A stretch of DNA of 64,000 bases from contig JAPTYK010000001.1 in the NCBI GenBank assembly GCA_026913215.1, forward strand, positions 3,968,001-4,032,000, given 5' to 3'. This document shows positions 1 through 8,359 of this stretch, piece after piece; the first letter of the stretch is position 1, and each line of letters starts with the position of its first letter. Under the pieces are notes generated by a model. It was given only the letters and a program-made list of their open reading frames with translations. It was not told the DNA's origin and searched no databases. This stretch comes from Streptomyces diastatochromogenes (lineage in GTDB: Bacteria > Actinomycetota > Actinomycetes > Streptomycetales > Streptomycetaceae). A program made the translations under genes and the position numbers.

Positions 1-1
1 G

Positions 2-154
2 AACATCGCGAAGTACGGCAATCCCCTCGGGCCCACCGCGGACCAGCTGTACGCGAAGTACGGCTCCTGGCAGCAGGTGATCGACGCGTCGATGCGGACC
101 AGCTATGCCGTCGACAGGGAGCTGAGCCTCGAGTACCGCCCCTGTCCCGTGTAG
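2..154 (+). CDS. C-terminal fragment of an unidentified protein
   Basis: An open frame enters from the left edge and ends at TAG 152-154, giving about 50 residues that end in EYRPCPV. It contains the repeated tyrosine-rich phrases AKYGNPLGPT and AKYGSWQQVID. I do not recognise the family from this fragment. It lies outside attL, so it should be a chromosomal gene flanking the integrated element, and a strong terminator hairpin follows it directly. Confidence 0.45.
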   Translation, partial: NIAKYGNPLGPTADQLYAKYGSWQQVIDASMRTSYAVDRELSLEYRPCPV

Positions 155-182
155 GCGGGGAAGCGCCGGATGCCGGCATACG

Positions 183-220
183 TCGAAAGGGCCCCACCGC
201 GAACGGTGGGGCCCTTTCGA
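183..220 (+). terminator. Rho-independent terminator hairpin
   Basis: A perfect inverted repeat of about 17 bp per arm (TCGAAAGGGCCCCACCG and its complement) surrounds a CGAA loop. It starts 29 bp after the stop codon of the partial left-edge gene and lies just before attL. Confidence 0.85.
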
Positions 221-240
221 CAACGTGCCCGGTGAGGCAC

Positions 241-294
241 TGGCGGAGGATACGAGATTCGAACTCGTGAGGGTTGCCCCAACACGCTTTCCAA
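241..294. other. attL: partial copy of tRNA-Ser 3' half
   Basis: This segment matches the complete tRNA-Ser gene at the right end from the CCA end to the anticodon loop, in the same orientation. Identity stops after the loop (A at 295 against G at 28962). Two runs are one base shorter than in the intact copy (GGG/GGGG and CCCC/CCCCC). The 5' half of a tRNA is absent, so this is an attachment site and not a tRNA gene. Confidence 0.88.
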
Positions 295-390
295 ATGTTC
301 GTACGGGTGTCCGGAGGAGGCCAGGGGCGTCCTGACCTGCGGCGGAGCGTTCGGGGTGGCCCCGTCCGGACGGAGCCGGACGGGGGTGAA

Positions 391-411
391 TGCAACCAGA
401 ACTGCAACCAC
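391..411. repeat. Paired TGCAACCA octamers (left arm-type site)
   Basis: Two direct copies of TGCAACCA start 12 bp apart (391 and 403), 97 bp inside the attL core. The same pair, with one base change in the spacer, lies 60 bp inside the attR core at 28826-28845. In the excised circle both pairs would flank the crossover core, the layout of arm-type sites for tyrosine integrases. The functional assignment is inference. Confidence 0.55.
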
Positions 412-426
412 GCGGCCACCGTTGGA

Positions 427-615
427 TCACAGCGAACCGTTCTCCAGCAGGTCGCGGATCGCGTCTTCCTTCCGACGGACAACGATGCGCCCATCTCCGT
501 CGCTGTACACGACGACGGCTGCTCCTGGCGACAGCCCGGCCTCCGCGAGTACCCCCAAGGGGATCTCGACGATGCCGGCTTCAGAGACGGTGGTCTCGGC
601 AGGTTCCCTGATCAT
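427..615 (-). CDS. AbrB/SpoVT-like DNA-binding protein
   Basis: A small protein of 62 residues with the swapped-hairpin AbrB pattern: TTVSEAGIVEIPLGVLAEAGL, then a loop, then the second strand pair with GDGRIVVRRK. I took the ATG at 615, which opens directly into the domain; an earlier in-frame ATG would add a basic stretch unlike the family. Such proteins are antitoxins or transcription factors. No VapC/PIN or Doc partner is next to it; the nearest gene upstream on the strand encodes the GIY-YIG nuclease, 82 bp away. It could regulate that nuclease or be an orphan antitoxin. Confidence 0.6.
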   Translation of the reverse strand: MIREPAETTVSEAGIVEIPLGVLAEAGLSPGAAVVVYSDGDGRIVVRRKEDAIRDLLENGSL

Positions 616-697
616 CCCGTCAGTGTGGCACCGGAACTTTCGCGATTTACGCCGGCCGCTTCGGCTGCTGACTGTGGTGCTGGTCTGTGTCAGCTGG

Positions 698-1537
698 TCA
701 GTCATCCATCGACGGTGGCTCGGCTTCGACAACCCCCGCCGGGTCCGCCTCAGGCACGGCGCTGATGCGCTCGCCATGGCGGTAGTACCGCCACGCGCTC
801 CTGTACGTATTGGGGCTGTCGTCGTACATGATCACGTAACCCATGAGGGCGGCGACCTGCCACTTGTCCGGTATCTCCGCCGAGATCAGCTGGAAGACCT
901 CGTCGGCGGTCATCGCGGCCGATGGCACGTGAACGCTTCGAGCCTTGAACTCCGCCGACTTTCCGTACCTGAAGATGTACGGGAGGCCGGCCTTGATCGC
1001 TTCTAGGAGTTCATGCAGCGTCGTCTCGCCAGCCTGCAGACCCTCGATCGGCCGGTCCACGTCAATGGGGAACAGGACATCGAAGTGATTCCGCTTAAGG
1101 ACCGTGCTGTCTCGCTGACGGCCCGGATCCTTGTTGCCGAAGCCGTTGTTGTTCCAGGGGATGTCGCCCTGTCCCTTGTGGTGGGTGATGAGCAGCTGCT
1201 CGGGTGCGAGGGCGGAGAAGTCCTCCGCCACGTACAGACACGAGAAGGCCATCTCATCCAGGGAGATATTGCGACGCCCAGAGATCTTGCGTAGATGGTT
1301 GCCGAGGCGGGCCGGCAGCGACTTGTCGGCCTTGCCGACGTAGACGAACTTCCCGTTCAGGTAGAGCTGGTAGACCCCAGGCTTCTCTTTGAGTCGCGCG
1401 ATGCTCTCTTCGGAGAGAGGCGCCCGGCCAAGCTTCTTCAGCGCGTACGCCAACTGGTCGCCGAGCGCCTTGGTAATGCTCAGGGTGAAGTCCTTGTGGT
1501 ACTGCGTCCCGTCCTCGGAGCCCACCACCGGCACCAT
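698..1537 (-). CDS. GIY-YIG nuclease, probable restriction endonuclease
   Basis: A 279-residue protein with a GIY-YIG catalytic core: GVYQLY at about residues 54-59, FVYVGKA at 64-70, an LPARLGNHL helix near 75-82 supplying the usual Arg, a Glu in APEQLL near 113, and an Asn-rich PWNNNGF segment. The domain is flanked by extensions of unknown role. The ATG at 1537 has AGGGAG eight bases upstream. It diverges from the C5-methyltransferase gene across 116 bp, and a second GIY-YIG nuclease lies beyond the methyltransferase. It may be a second restriction enzyme or an accessory nicking nuclease; specificity cannot be read from the sequence. Confidence 0.7.
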   Translation of the reverse strand: MVPVVGSEDGTQYHKDFTLSITKALGDQLAYALKKLGRAPLSEESIARLKEKPGVYQLYLNGKFVYVGKADKSLPARLGNHLRKISGRRNISLDEMAFSCLYVAEDFSALAPEQLLITHHKGQGDIPWNNNGFGNKDPGRQRDSTVLKRNHFDVLFPIDVDRPIEGLQAGETTLHELLEAIKAGLPYIFRYGKSAEFKARSVHVPSAAMTADEVFQLISAEIPDKWQVAALMGYVIMYDDSPNTYRSAWRYYRHGERISAVPEADPAGVVEAEPPSMDD

Positions 1538-1619
1538 TCGTCCACTCCCTTGGTCGACATGATCCCGGAAACCCTATCGGTGGCCTGCACATGTGGCCGA
1601 ACCTTCACCTCGAAATGGC

Positions 1620-1654
1620 TTGAAGATCTACAACTCCGCGGTATGCTTTTGGAA
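1620..1654 (+). promoter_or_regulatory. Promoter of the methyltransferase gene, probably leaderless
   Basis: A TTGAAG hexamer (1620-1625), a 16-bp spacer and TATGCT (1642-1647) form a vegetative-type promoter. Transcription should begin at or next to the ATG at 1654, so the mRNA would be leaderless, and no ribosome-binding site precedes the ATG. A CCGCGG (1636-1641), the known recognition sequence of Eco29kI, directly abuts the -10 hexamer, so methylation could feed back on expression (inference). Confidence 0.5.
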
Positions 1655-2966
1655 TGGCTGAACTGCAAGAAGGATCAAAGAAGGACCGCACGGGCGTCGA
1701 ACTCTTCGCAGGCGCTGGCGGTCTGGCCATGGCTGTCCACCGCGCCGGATTCCGCCCCCTGCTCTTCAACGAGTTCGCCAAGCGGGCATGCGAGACCCTG
1801 GAGGCCAACGGGGCCCAGCGGCTGCCCGACGGCCAGAAGCCGACCCGAGCCCCCGGGCCTGACGAGAAGGTGCCCCTCGTCGCGGGCGATGTCCAAGAGC
1901 TCGACATGGACTATCTGGCGGGCCAGGTGGACGTGCTCGCCGGAGGTCCTCCCTGTCAGCCGTTCAGCCTCGGCGGCGTCGCCAAGGGCGACGAGGACAA
2001 GCGGAACATGTTTCCCCAGATGTTCAAGGCCGTCCAACAGATCCAGCCGAAGGCCGTGATCTGCGAGAACGTGCGCGGCCTACTCAGGCCGTCGTTCCGC
2101 CGCTACTTCGACTACATCCAGCGCGAGCTGGAGCTGCCCTTCGAGGAGCGAGGCGACCGTACCTGGGAGCAGCACTACGAGTACCTGCTGGAGCGGCGAG
2201 AGAAGGAGCCGGACGACCCCAAGAAGCGGTACGACATCGTCATGATGCCGGTGAACGCTGCCGACTACGGGGTGCCCCAGATCCGCAACCGTGTGATCAT
2301 CGTTGCTTTCCGTCGCGACCTGAACGTCGACTTTGAGCTGTTCAAGGAGCTCGTGAAGCCGACGCATTCCGAGTCTGCTCTCCATCGGTCCATGGAGGAC
2401 GGGAGCTACTGGGAGCGGCACGTGGATGTGCCCACCCATGTGCGCGAGTGGGTCATGGCCCGGCTCCCGAAGACCATGCCGATGGACGACGGCCTGCTCC
2501 CTGGTACACCCTGCGTGACGCGATCGCCGGCATCGGCGACAACAAGCCCCTGCCGGATGTGCCGGACGAGTGGCTGGACCGCACCGAGCACTTCCTCGGC
2601 GGGTTCACGGAACACATCGGCTGGCCCGGTGCCCGGATCTACGACGGGCACACCCCCAACGAACTCGACCGCCCGGCGAAGACTGTCAAGGCCGGCGTTC
2701 ACGGTGTGCCCGGCGGCGAGTCGGTCATGCTCCTGGACGAGTTGGTGGCCGACAAGGCCGCTCAGGGTGGCGTCCGGTACAAGTACAGGTACATGACGGT
2801 CCGCGAAACCGCGCGCGTCATGACGTTCCCCGACACGTGGGAGCTCAAGGGCCCCCGGGGGGAGAAGATGCGCCAGCTCGGCAATGCCGTGCCCGTTGCC
2901 CTTGGCGAGGTCTTCGCGAAGGCAGTCGCCACCGTCCTGGACGAGGCGGAGGAGCGACAGAAGTGA
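1654..2966 (+). CDS. C5-cytosine DNA methyltransferase (one frameshift)
   Basis: All core C5-methyltransferase motifs are present: motif I ELFAGAGGLAMAV (residues 16-28), motif IV GGPPCQPFS with catalytic Cys101, motif VI ENVRGL, motif VIII QIRNRVI, then motif IX-like TVRETARVMTFPD and motif X QLGNAVPVALGE. The frame changes near 2497, where restoring one C in a CC run gives a continuous protein of about 437 residues. The break falls in the target-recognition region. The stop overlaps the GTG of vsr by four bases. With the Eco29kI-type nuclease downstream it should protect the host DNA at the shared site. Sequencing error is the likelier cause of the frameshift, because loss of methylation beside two nucleases should be harmful. 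Confidence 0.85.
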
Positions 2967-3757
2967 CTGGGCCCACCAGCAGGGCGCAGAGCGGCTGGAA
3001 GCACGATTCGCCGCCGGACCGGGCGTGGAAAGGGCGGGCTGGTAGGACCCGGGCTGTCATCGCGGCCGAACAGGACCGAGCTGCGGGTGGTCGCCACAGG
3101 CGCTCTGTGGATCTTGGCGAGGGGCGGTTCGCCCGGGCGTCGGTGGAGTTGAAGGTACTTCCCGACACGCGACGCATCCGCGCGTACCTGCGCTGGTCCG
3201 ATAGCGGCAAATCTCCGGCCCGCTACCTCGGGCAGGTCGAGCATGAGACCCGGGCCGCGAACCTCGCCGAGGGCTGGAAGATGGCCTGGGAGAAGGGCCT
3301 TCTCACCGAGGAACCGCCGGCGGAAGGCTCCTGGGCTTCCTCGCCGTCGGTACGCGCGGTGATGCGGGCCAATCGGAGCAAGGACACCCGACCCGAGCTG
3401 AGGCTCCGTTCCCTGCTGCACAAGCAGGGGCTTCGCTATCGGGTGGCGGCACGTCCGCTGCCCACCTTGCGCCGCACCGCCGATCTGATCTTCTCTAGGC
3501 CCAAGGTCGCGGTGTTCGTCGACGGCTGCTTTTGGCACGGCTGCCCGGACCACCTTCGGGAGTCGCATAAGAACGCCGAGTTCTGGCGAAGCAAGATCGA
3601 GGGCAACCGAATCAGGGACGTGGAGACGGATCGCCTCCTGCGAGAGGCGGGCTGGACGGTCGTCCGTATCTGGGAGCACGAGGACGCTGACGCGGCAGCC
3701 GCGAGGGTGATAAGTGCTGTGCGGGGCTCGCCGATAAGTCATCCCGAATCGGGATGA
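2963..3757 (+). CDS. vsr: Very short patch repair (Vsr) endonuclease with N-terminal extension
   Basis: The second half (about residues 128-264) is a Vsr nuclease: MRANRSKDTRPELRLR, TADLIF with the catalytic Asp, and the FVDGCFWHGCP signature, ending in a WTVVRIWEHE strand. Vsr enzymes nick beside T:G mismatches left by deamination of 5-methylcytosine, so the gene belongs with the overlapping methyltransferase. At 264 residues it is much longer than the usual 130-150. The extra N-terminal part includes a basic segment and a small module with IRAYLRWSDSGKSPARYLG, possibly DNA-binding. The GTG start at 2963 sits in a GTGA overlap. Confidence 0.88.
   Translation: MTGPTSRAQSGWKHDSPPDRAWKGRAGRTRAVIAAEQDRAAGGRHRRSVDLGEGRFARASVELKVLPDTRRIRAYLRWSDSGKSPARYLGQVEHETRAANLAEGWKMAWEKGLLTEEPPAEGSWASSPSVRAVMRANRSKDTRPELRLRSLLHKQGLRYRVAARPLPTLRRTADLIFSRPKVAVFVDGCFWHGCPDHLRESHKNAEFWRSKIEGNRIRDVETDRLLREAGWTVVRIWEHEDADAAAARVISAVRGSPISHPESG
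3739..3757. promoter_or_regulatory. Perfect 19-bp palindrome at the vsr stop codon
   Basis: Arms TCATCCCGA and TCGGGATGA are separated by one base, and the right arm contains the vsr stop codon. With a one-base centre it suits a protein-binding operator better than an RNA hairpin. It lies 118 bp before the Eco29kI-like nuclease gene, where control of restriction timing would be expected (inference). Confidence 0.45.
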
Positions 3758-3875
3758 TATGCGGCTATTGTCCACAGCTTGCTCGGATCGGCGGCGCTCG
3801 GCGTCGGGCCCGAATCTGACAGGTTGTTGATCCCTGGAGGTCGGGGAGTCTCCGCCCGTGGGTAGGATCCCGTCC

Positions 3876-4718
3876 ATGGCTCCCAGCCCTGCATCCCCAC
3901 AGTTCAATCCGTTGGGCCTTGACTTGCTCGGCCGTAATCTCCGGGAGGAGATGGACGGTCGTCCACGGGTGCCACTGGACCAGGTAGAGCCGTTCCCAGG
4001 TGCCGGGCTCTATGCGCTCTACTACAAGGGCGGCCTCGCGATTTACAAGGGCCTGAAGGGCACCGATATCCCCATTTACGTGGGGAAGGCTTCGGCTGGT
4101 GATAGTAGCTACGGAGATCCGCCGAACCTGACTCAACGTAAACTTTTCGACCGGATAACTGATCACCGTAGAAGTATTAAAGAGCCTTCCAATCTCCAGG
4201 ATTCGGACTTCGACGTCAGGTACCTGACTCTCGATGATATCTGGATCGTATTGGGCGAACGGGCCCTTCTGCGCGCCTACAGTCCGGTCCTCTGGAATAC
4301 CGTGATGACTGGATTCGGGGGAAACCCGCCAGGTCAGGGTCGGAGGAATGCTCGCTCGGTCTGGGACTCGATCCATCCGGGACGGAAGCGGGCGGCCGGG
4401 CTTCTCTGCAACCGCAGTTACAGCGGTGTCGAAATGGAGGAGCTCATCCTGGACGGCATCGAAATCTCGCTGATGGATTCGGGTGATCAGCGCGATGCGA
4501 AGCTGAAAGAATTCCGGAATCGTCCTGCGGAGATCATCTGGAAGGAAGCTAAAGGTCCGGGGAAGGGGCCCAAGCCTGTTCTGGTGTTCCGTGAGAGTGT
4601 GTTCCTGGAAGAAAATTGTCGATTCGGGGTCGACCTCAGTGATGTCGAATGGAAGTCAACTGGCATTCTCGAGCAGAAAACTGTAGAGGAAGCTGTTCTT
4701 GACGCTCCCGAGGGATGA
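3876..4718 (+). CDS. Eco29kI-family GIY-YIG restriction endonuclease
   Basis: The 280-residue protein follows the Eco29kI pattern throughout: FNPLGLDLLGRNL near the start, FPGAGLYALYY (40-50), PIYVGKA (66-72), an FDRITDHRRSI helix with the Arg/His pair (93, 97), GERALL with the catalytic Glu (128), and VLWNTVMTGFGGNPPG. Eco29kI cuts CCGCGG; conservation of that specificity here is inference. The start is the ATG at 3876, with AGGA upstream. The gene is visibly richer in A and T codons than its neighbours, a sign of more recent acquisition. The methyltransferase and Vsr lie immediately upstream on the same strand. Confidence 0.85.
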   Translation: MAPSPASPQFNPLGLDLLGRNLREEMDGRPRVPLDQVEPFPGAGLYALYYKGGLAIYKGLKGTDIPIYVGKASAGDSSYGDPPNLTQRKLFDRITDHRRSIKEPSNLQDSDFDVRYLTLDDIWIVLGERALLRAYSPVLWNTVMTGFGGNPPGQGRRNARSVWDSIHPGRKRAAGLLCNRSYSGVEMEELILDGIEISLMDSGDQRDAKLKEFRNRPAEIIWKEAKGPGKGPKPVLVFRESVFLEENCRFGVDLSDVEWKSTGILEQKTVEEAVLDAPEG

Positions 4719-4984
4719 ATTTTGAGGTCCGATTTCGGCGAGGATTTCCGCTCCTTGGCGCTGTGTAGCGGTCGGTCGGGCCTGCTCCCCGATGAATCCC
4801 CATGGCTATGCCCCGCCGGACCGAGCTGCTAGCTTGCCAGACTTCCCGCTCGTGCAGCTCGGCAGGCGGACTGGCTTCCTCGCGACCCGCGCATGGGTGG
4901 CAGGCGAGGAAGGAGCGCAGTTCCATCAGCCCTTTTTCGGTGATGTCCGCATCGTGCGGGCAGCAGACCTGGCTCAATGGACAC

Positions 4985-5827
4985 ATGGAGTTGGGGCAGC
5001 ACTGGGGCTTCCGAGCGAGGCCCAAGGAACTGGGCAGCATGGTTCGCAGGGTCGAGATCGTGCGCGTGGGTGGGCGTGGCAGGTCTGGTTGGCTTCATGT
5101 CCGGTTCCTCGAAGGCGATGACACGGGGCTGCAGGAGTGGGTCAACCCAAGCTGTCTTGTAGCGCGCTGGGAGGACGTTGAGGCGTTTCGTGCGGACGAT
5201 TCAAGTGAGCTCGCGCTGGCCGTGGTGTCGCGGGAGGTGCGTGGGAGCGCAGACTTCGAGGCCGCGCGGATGGTCCTCGGATTCGTCCGTCCGAAGAGCA
5301 AACTGCGACTGCGCCGAGGTGTCGCGGACGCCGGGATCCTGGAACTGAGCCGCCTCGAAGAGGGTGCCCGGCTGGTTGGGATGGACGCGGCGGAGCTGCG
5401 GGGCGATCCGATGGTCCACGAGAACCGCGACGGCCTCTGCCTGGCGGGGTGGCCGGTCACTGAGCGCATCGCGCGCCTGGTGGCCGGCCGCCTTGCCGAC
5501 GACATCCTTCCGGAGGTGGACCGCAGGCAGCAGGCCATCGATCAGGAGCGCACGCAGTCCTCCTGGTACTCCTACAGCCGCCGGGACGACCGCAAGCTGG
5601 ACGCGGAGGCGGCCGTCCTGCGGACCGTCCGGGAGTGGTGCGGCCAGGACAAGGCCGAGCGCTACGACGAGCTGGTCGCCCTGCGGGAGGAGGTCGTCAG
5701 GCTTGGGAAGCTAGTGGAGAGGTCTGTGAAGGCCCTACGTGACCGCGGGCACGGTGTCATCGCCTCCACCATTGAGCGCGACCTTGGGGTCCATATCTCC
5801 AGCCTTGGTCCAGACGTTCGTCGGTGA
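4985..5827 (+). CDS. Conserved hypothetical protein
   Basis: A 280-residue protein. The first part (MELGQHWGFRARP..., then VEIVRVGGRGRSGWLHVRFLE and EEWVN-like text) looks like a small beta-rich domain that I associate with uncharacterised Streptomyces proteins. The second half is helical and charged (SWYSYSRRDDRKLDAE, REEVVRLGKLVERSVKAL). I chose the ATG at 4985 because the domain begins there; ATG 5039, with AAGGA upstream, is the alternative. The gene is convergent with the next one and their 3' ends overlap by about 70 bp. Function unknown. Confidence 0.6.
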   Translation: MELGQHWGFRARPKELGSMVRRVEIVRVGGRGRSGWLHVRFLEGDDTGLQEWVNPSCLVARWEDVEAFRADDSSELALAVVSREVRGSADFEAARMVLGFVRPKSKLRLRRGVADAGILELSRLEEGARLVGMDAAELRGDPMVHENRDGLCLAGWPVTERIARLVAGRLADDILPEVDRRQQAIDQERTQSSWYSYSRRDDRKLDAEAAVLRTVREWCGQDKAERYDELVALREEVVRLGKLVERSVKALRDRGHGVIASTIERDLGVHISSLGPDVRR

Positions 5828-7453
5828 AGCCACGCCACCGCTCCGGCTCCGGCTTGGGCGGTTCGGCCTCTGCCTTGGGTTCTTCCTGCTGCGGAGGCCG
5901 CTCTTTCTCTGGCCGCTGCGGGTGCCAGCCGTCGAGGAAGGGCCTTAGCTGGTCGTCCGTGGGTTCCGCGTGGAGGCTGTGGCCGGTCAGGCTCCTGCCG
6001 GCCACGGTCGGGTCGAGCCGGTCGGCCTCCGCCTTCCCCACGTAGACCACTCGCGCAGCCGCTCGGCTTCGTGGGCGTCGTCCGAGGCGGAGGCAGCCTC
6101 GTCGAGCGCGGCGCAGAAGGCCCGCATCTCCCCTGCAGCCCGCCACTGCGCCAGCGCGGTGCCGAACCGGTCGACCCGTACGGCGTCCACCGCCTTGATC
6201 GTCGCGACGCTGACCGCCGCTTCCCACTTCCGCTGCGTGCGCTCCTTCTTCTCCGCCTCCCGCCGGCGGTGTTCCTCTTCTTCCTTGGCCTCTCGTAGGC
6301 GGCGTTCCTCCTCCTGCCGTTCCCGCTCCTCACGCTGACGCTGCTGTTCCGCCTCCCGCGCCAGCCGGGCCTGCTCTTCTTCCTCCGCGCGGGCCTTCAG
6401 CGCTCGGAGGACGGCGTCGATCTGGTCCTCCAACGGCTTCTTGGCGGTGTCGGACCATTCCTTCTTCCAGCCGTAGCGGTATCCGTAGCTGTACCCCGAG
6501 CCTTGGCTCACCTGCAGTTCCAGTTCTCCGGACGGCTCGAACCGGTGCGCCGGGGTGACCCGCTGCCAGTCGTACGTCCGCCGGCCCGGTTGCGTGGGCA
6601 CGTACCGGACCTGCTTCTGCCGTTCCTTGAAGCTGATCTCGTACGTCCGGCCGTGGACCGTGAGCAGCGGCCTCGGCTGCCTGCGCTTCTTCGACACCGC
6701 GATCTCGCCGTGCCGTGCGAGGGCCTGCTCGGCGAGGAGCCGAAGGAGGGTGAGCACCCGTGGGAGTACCTCGTCCGAGATTTCGAAGGCGCTGTGGTCT
6801 GCGGTGACCGCCGCGATCACGTCCTCGACATCGGTGATCACTCGGCTGCGTGCCAGGCGGATCCGGTTCCATTCGGTGTCGTCCTCGCCCGTCACCCGGA
6901 GCAGGCCGAGGAAGAAGTCTCCCTTCGCCCGCCCGCTGTACTTCAGGTGGTAGCCGTCCGGGGCACACTGCCGCGCTGCGTCGAACGCCCGGCGATAGCG
7001 GGCCCGCTGTTCATCGCTAGGGTCGGGGATTCGAAGGAACCGGCCAGCCTTCTGTACCTCTGCGATCAAAGCCGCGCCGATTTCCGCCGGTGACTGCCGT
7101 GGCGGCTTCGCAGGGCGCGCGGACGCCGGCTTCGTCTCGGGCGGGGGCGCCACCCGCTGACGGGGAGGTGTCGTGGCCGCCGGCTTCGGCTCGGCGCCTA
7201 CCGGTCGCTGCTTGCGCGGGGCTGGCTCGGGCCGGTCCGGGTGGTGGCCGTGTTCCAGGTAGAAGCGACCGTCATCGGTGATCTCCGCCTGCCACCTCCC
7301 ACCGTGCCTGGGCATGGTGATGAGGCCCCGATTCTTGAGAGCACGGGCAGTGATGGCAAGTTCCGGGCTCGCGGAGGTAACGGGATCCGTTCCCTCTTCG
7401 ATGCGAGTGAGCAAGGCCAGCTGTCGATCGTTGAGCGGCGACCATCGGTACAT
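5757..7453 (-). CDS. Hypothetical protein with winged-helix start and coiled coil (one frameshift)
   Basis: Begins MYRWSPLNDRQLALLTRI with a winged-helix-like region to about residue 70, then a proline-rich linker, a central globular part, and a long charged coiled coil (EEEEQARLAREAEQQRQREE and onward, roughly 350-410). Near 6045 the frame changes: restoring one G in GAGTGG gives EWVYVGKAEADRL and a basic, aromatic C-terminus ending QGRAQWWRR at 5757. The YVGKA phrase resembles a GIY-YIG half-motif, but I see no full nuclease core. The protein is about 565 residues. Function not recognised; it may act on nucleic acid. Confidence 0.5.
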
Positions 7454-7603
7454 GGTGACCGTCGTACCGGTCCCACCAAGCGCCTACAACCAGAATGGCG
7501 ATGCTCCCGCATTCTGCTGCCCGAGCCTCTCCAGGATCGGACGGGCCGGCCCCACGTTCCCGTGCTCGCGTCCAGGCGCAGGCCGTGCCCCGTGCCTCCT
7601 GGG

Positions 7604-8317
7604 TCAGCTCAGTCGGCAGAGCACATCGAAGTGTGCTGAGAAGCTCGATCGCAGGCTTTCCAGGACGGCCTTCCCCTTCGCAGCCGTGGCGAGCGAGGGG
7701 AAGCCGATTACCCCAGACTGCGTGTACTCGGCCATTCCCTGGACCAGGAGGAAAGGCCGCTGCCTGCTGTCGTGGTCCGCGTCGGCGTAGCCCTCGCGGA
7801 CGAGCTCGGGAGCGGCGTGGAGCAGGATCGACGTCTCGATCTCGCCGGCGTGCATGTCCGCGTGCCTGTCGGACTCGAGGCCGCCGTACTCGCGGGCACG
7901 GTCCCAGTCGGGGCCTAGAGGGAAGAGGGAGACCGCCGGGCCGTCGACGTTGGCTTCCTGGACCACGTTCGACAGGACGTAGTTCCCGCCGTGGCCATTG
8001 ACGATCACCAGCTTGTGGATGCCCGAGCGGGCGAGTGAGGTGCGGATGTCATCGATCACGGCGTATAGGGTCCTGGCGCTGATGCTGACAGTGCCGGGGA
8101 ATGCCGCGTGCTCGTGGCTGCACGCGACGGTGATGGGCGGGAGGAGGTGAACGGGGTAGGCGGCGGTGATCTCCTGGGCGATGACGCATGCGATCGCCGT
8201 GTCGGTGATCAACGGGAGGTACGTGCCGTGCTGCTCGAAGGAGCCGACTGGGAGCACGGCGAGGCGGGGCTGCAGCTCCTGGACATCGGTGCTCGTGGCG
8301 GTCGGCAGCAAGTTCAC
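7604..8317 (-). CDS. Creatininase-family metal-dependent amidohydrolase
   Basis: The 237-residue protein shows the creatininase/MftE/ArfB metal-binding pattern: GSFEQHG (Glu, His), LITDTAIA (Asp), NGHGGN (His) and HAGEIETS (Glu). Members cleave cyclic or formyl amides or trim peptide cofactors. The start is GTG 8317, with GAGGGAG nine bases before it. It follows the XRE/TPR regulator gene by 42 bp on the same strand and diverges from the MetK-SerRS operon, so it probably acts in the same pathway. The substrate is unknown. Confidence 0.75.
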   Translation of the reverse strand: MNLLPTATSTDVQELQPRLAVLPVGSFEQHGTYLPLITDTAIACVIAQEITAAYPVHLLPPITVACSHEHAAFPGTVSISARTLYAVIDDIRTSLARSGIHKLVIVNGHGGNYVLSNVVQEANVDGPAVSLFPLGPDWDRAREYGGLESDRHADMHAGEIETSILLHAAPELVREGYADADHDSRQRPFLLVQGMAEYTQSGVIGFPSLATAAKGKAVLESLRSSFSAHFDVLCRLS

Positions 8318-8359
8318 GGCTCTCCCTCGGTCGACTAGGGGCGACCTGCTTGGTCAGGT

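Noticed and set aside
241-294. Second tRNA-Ser gene
   Set aside because: Only the 3' half is present; D-arm and 5' acceptor strand are missing. It is attL.
698-1537. Homing endonuclease of an intron or intein
   Set aside because: GIY-YIG proteins can be homing enzymes, but no intron or intein boundary is seen and the gene sits in an R-M block.
2480-2510. Programmed frameshift in the methyltransferase gene
   Set aside because: No slippery heptamer; a one-base loss in a C run explains it and matches errors across the window.
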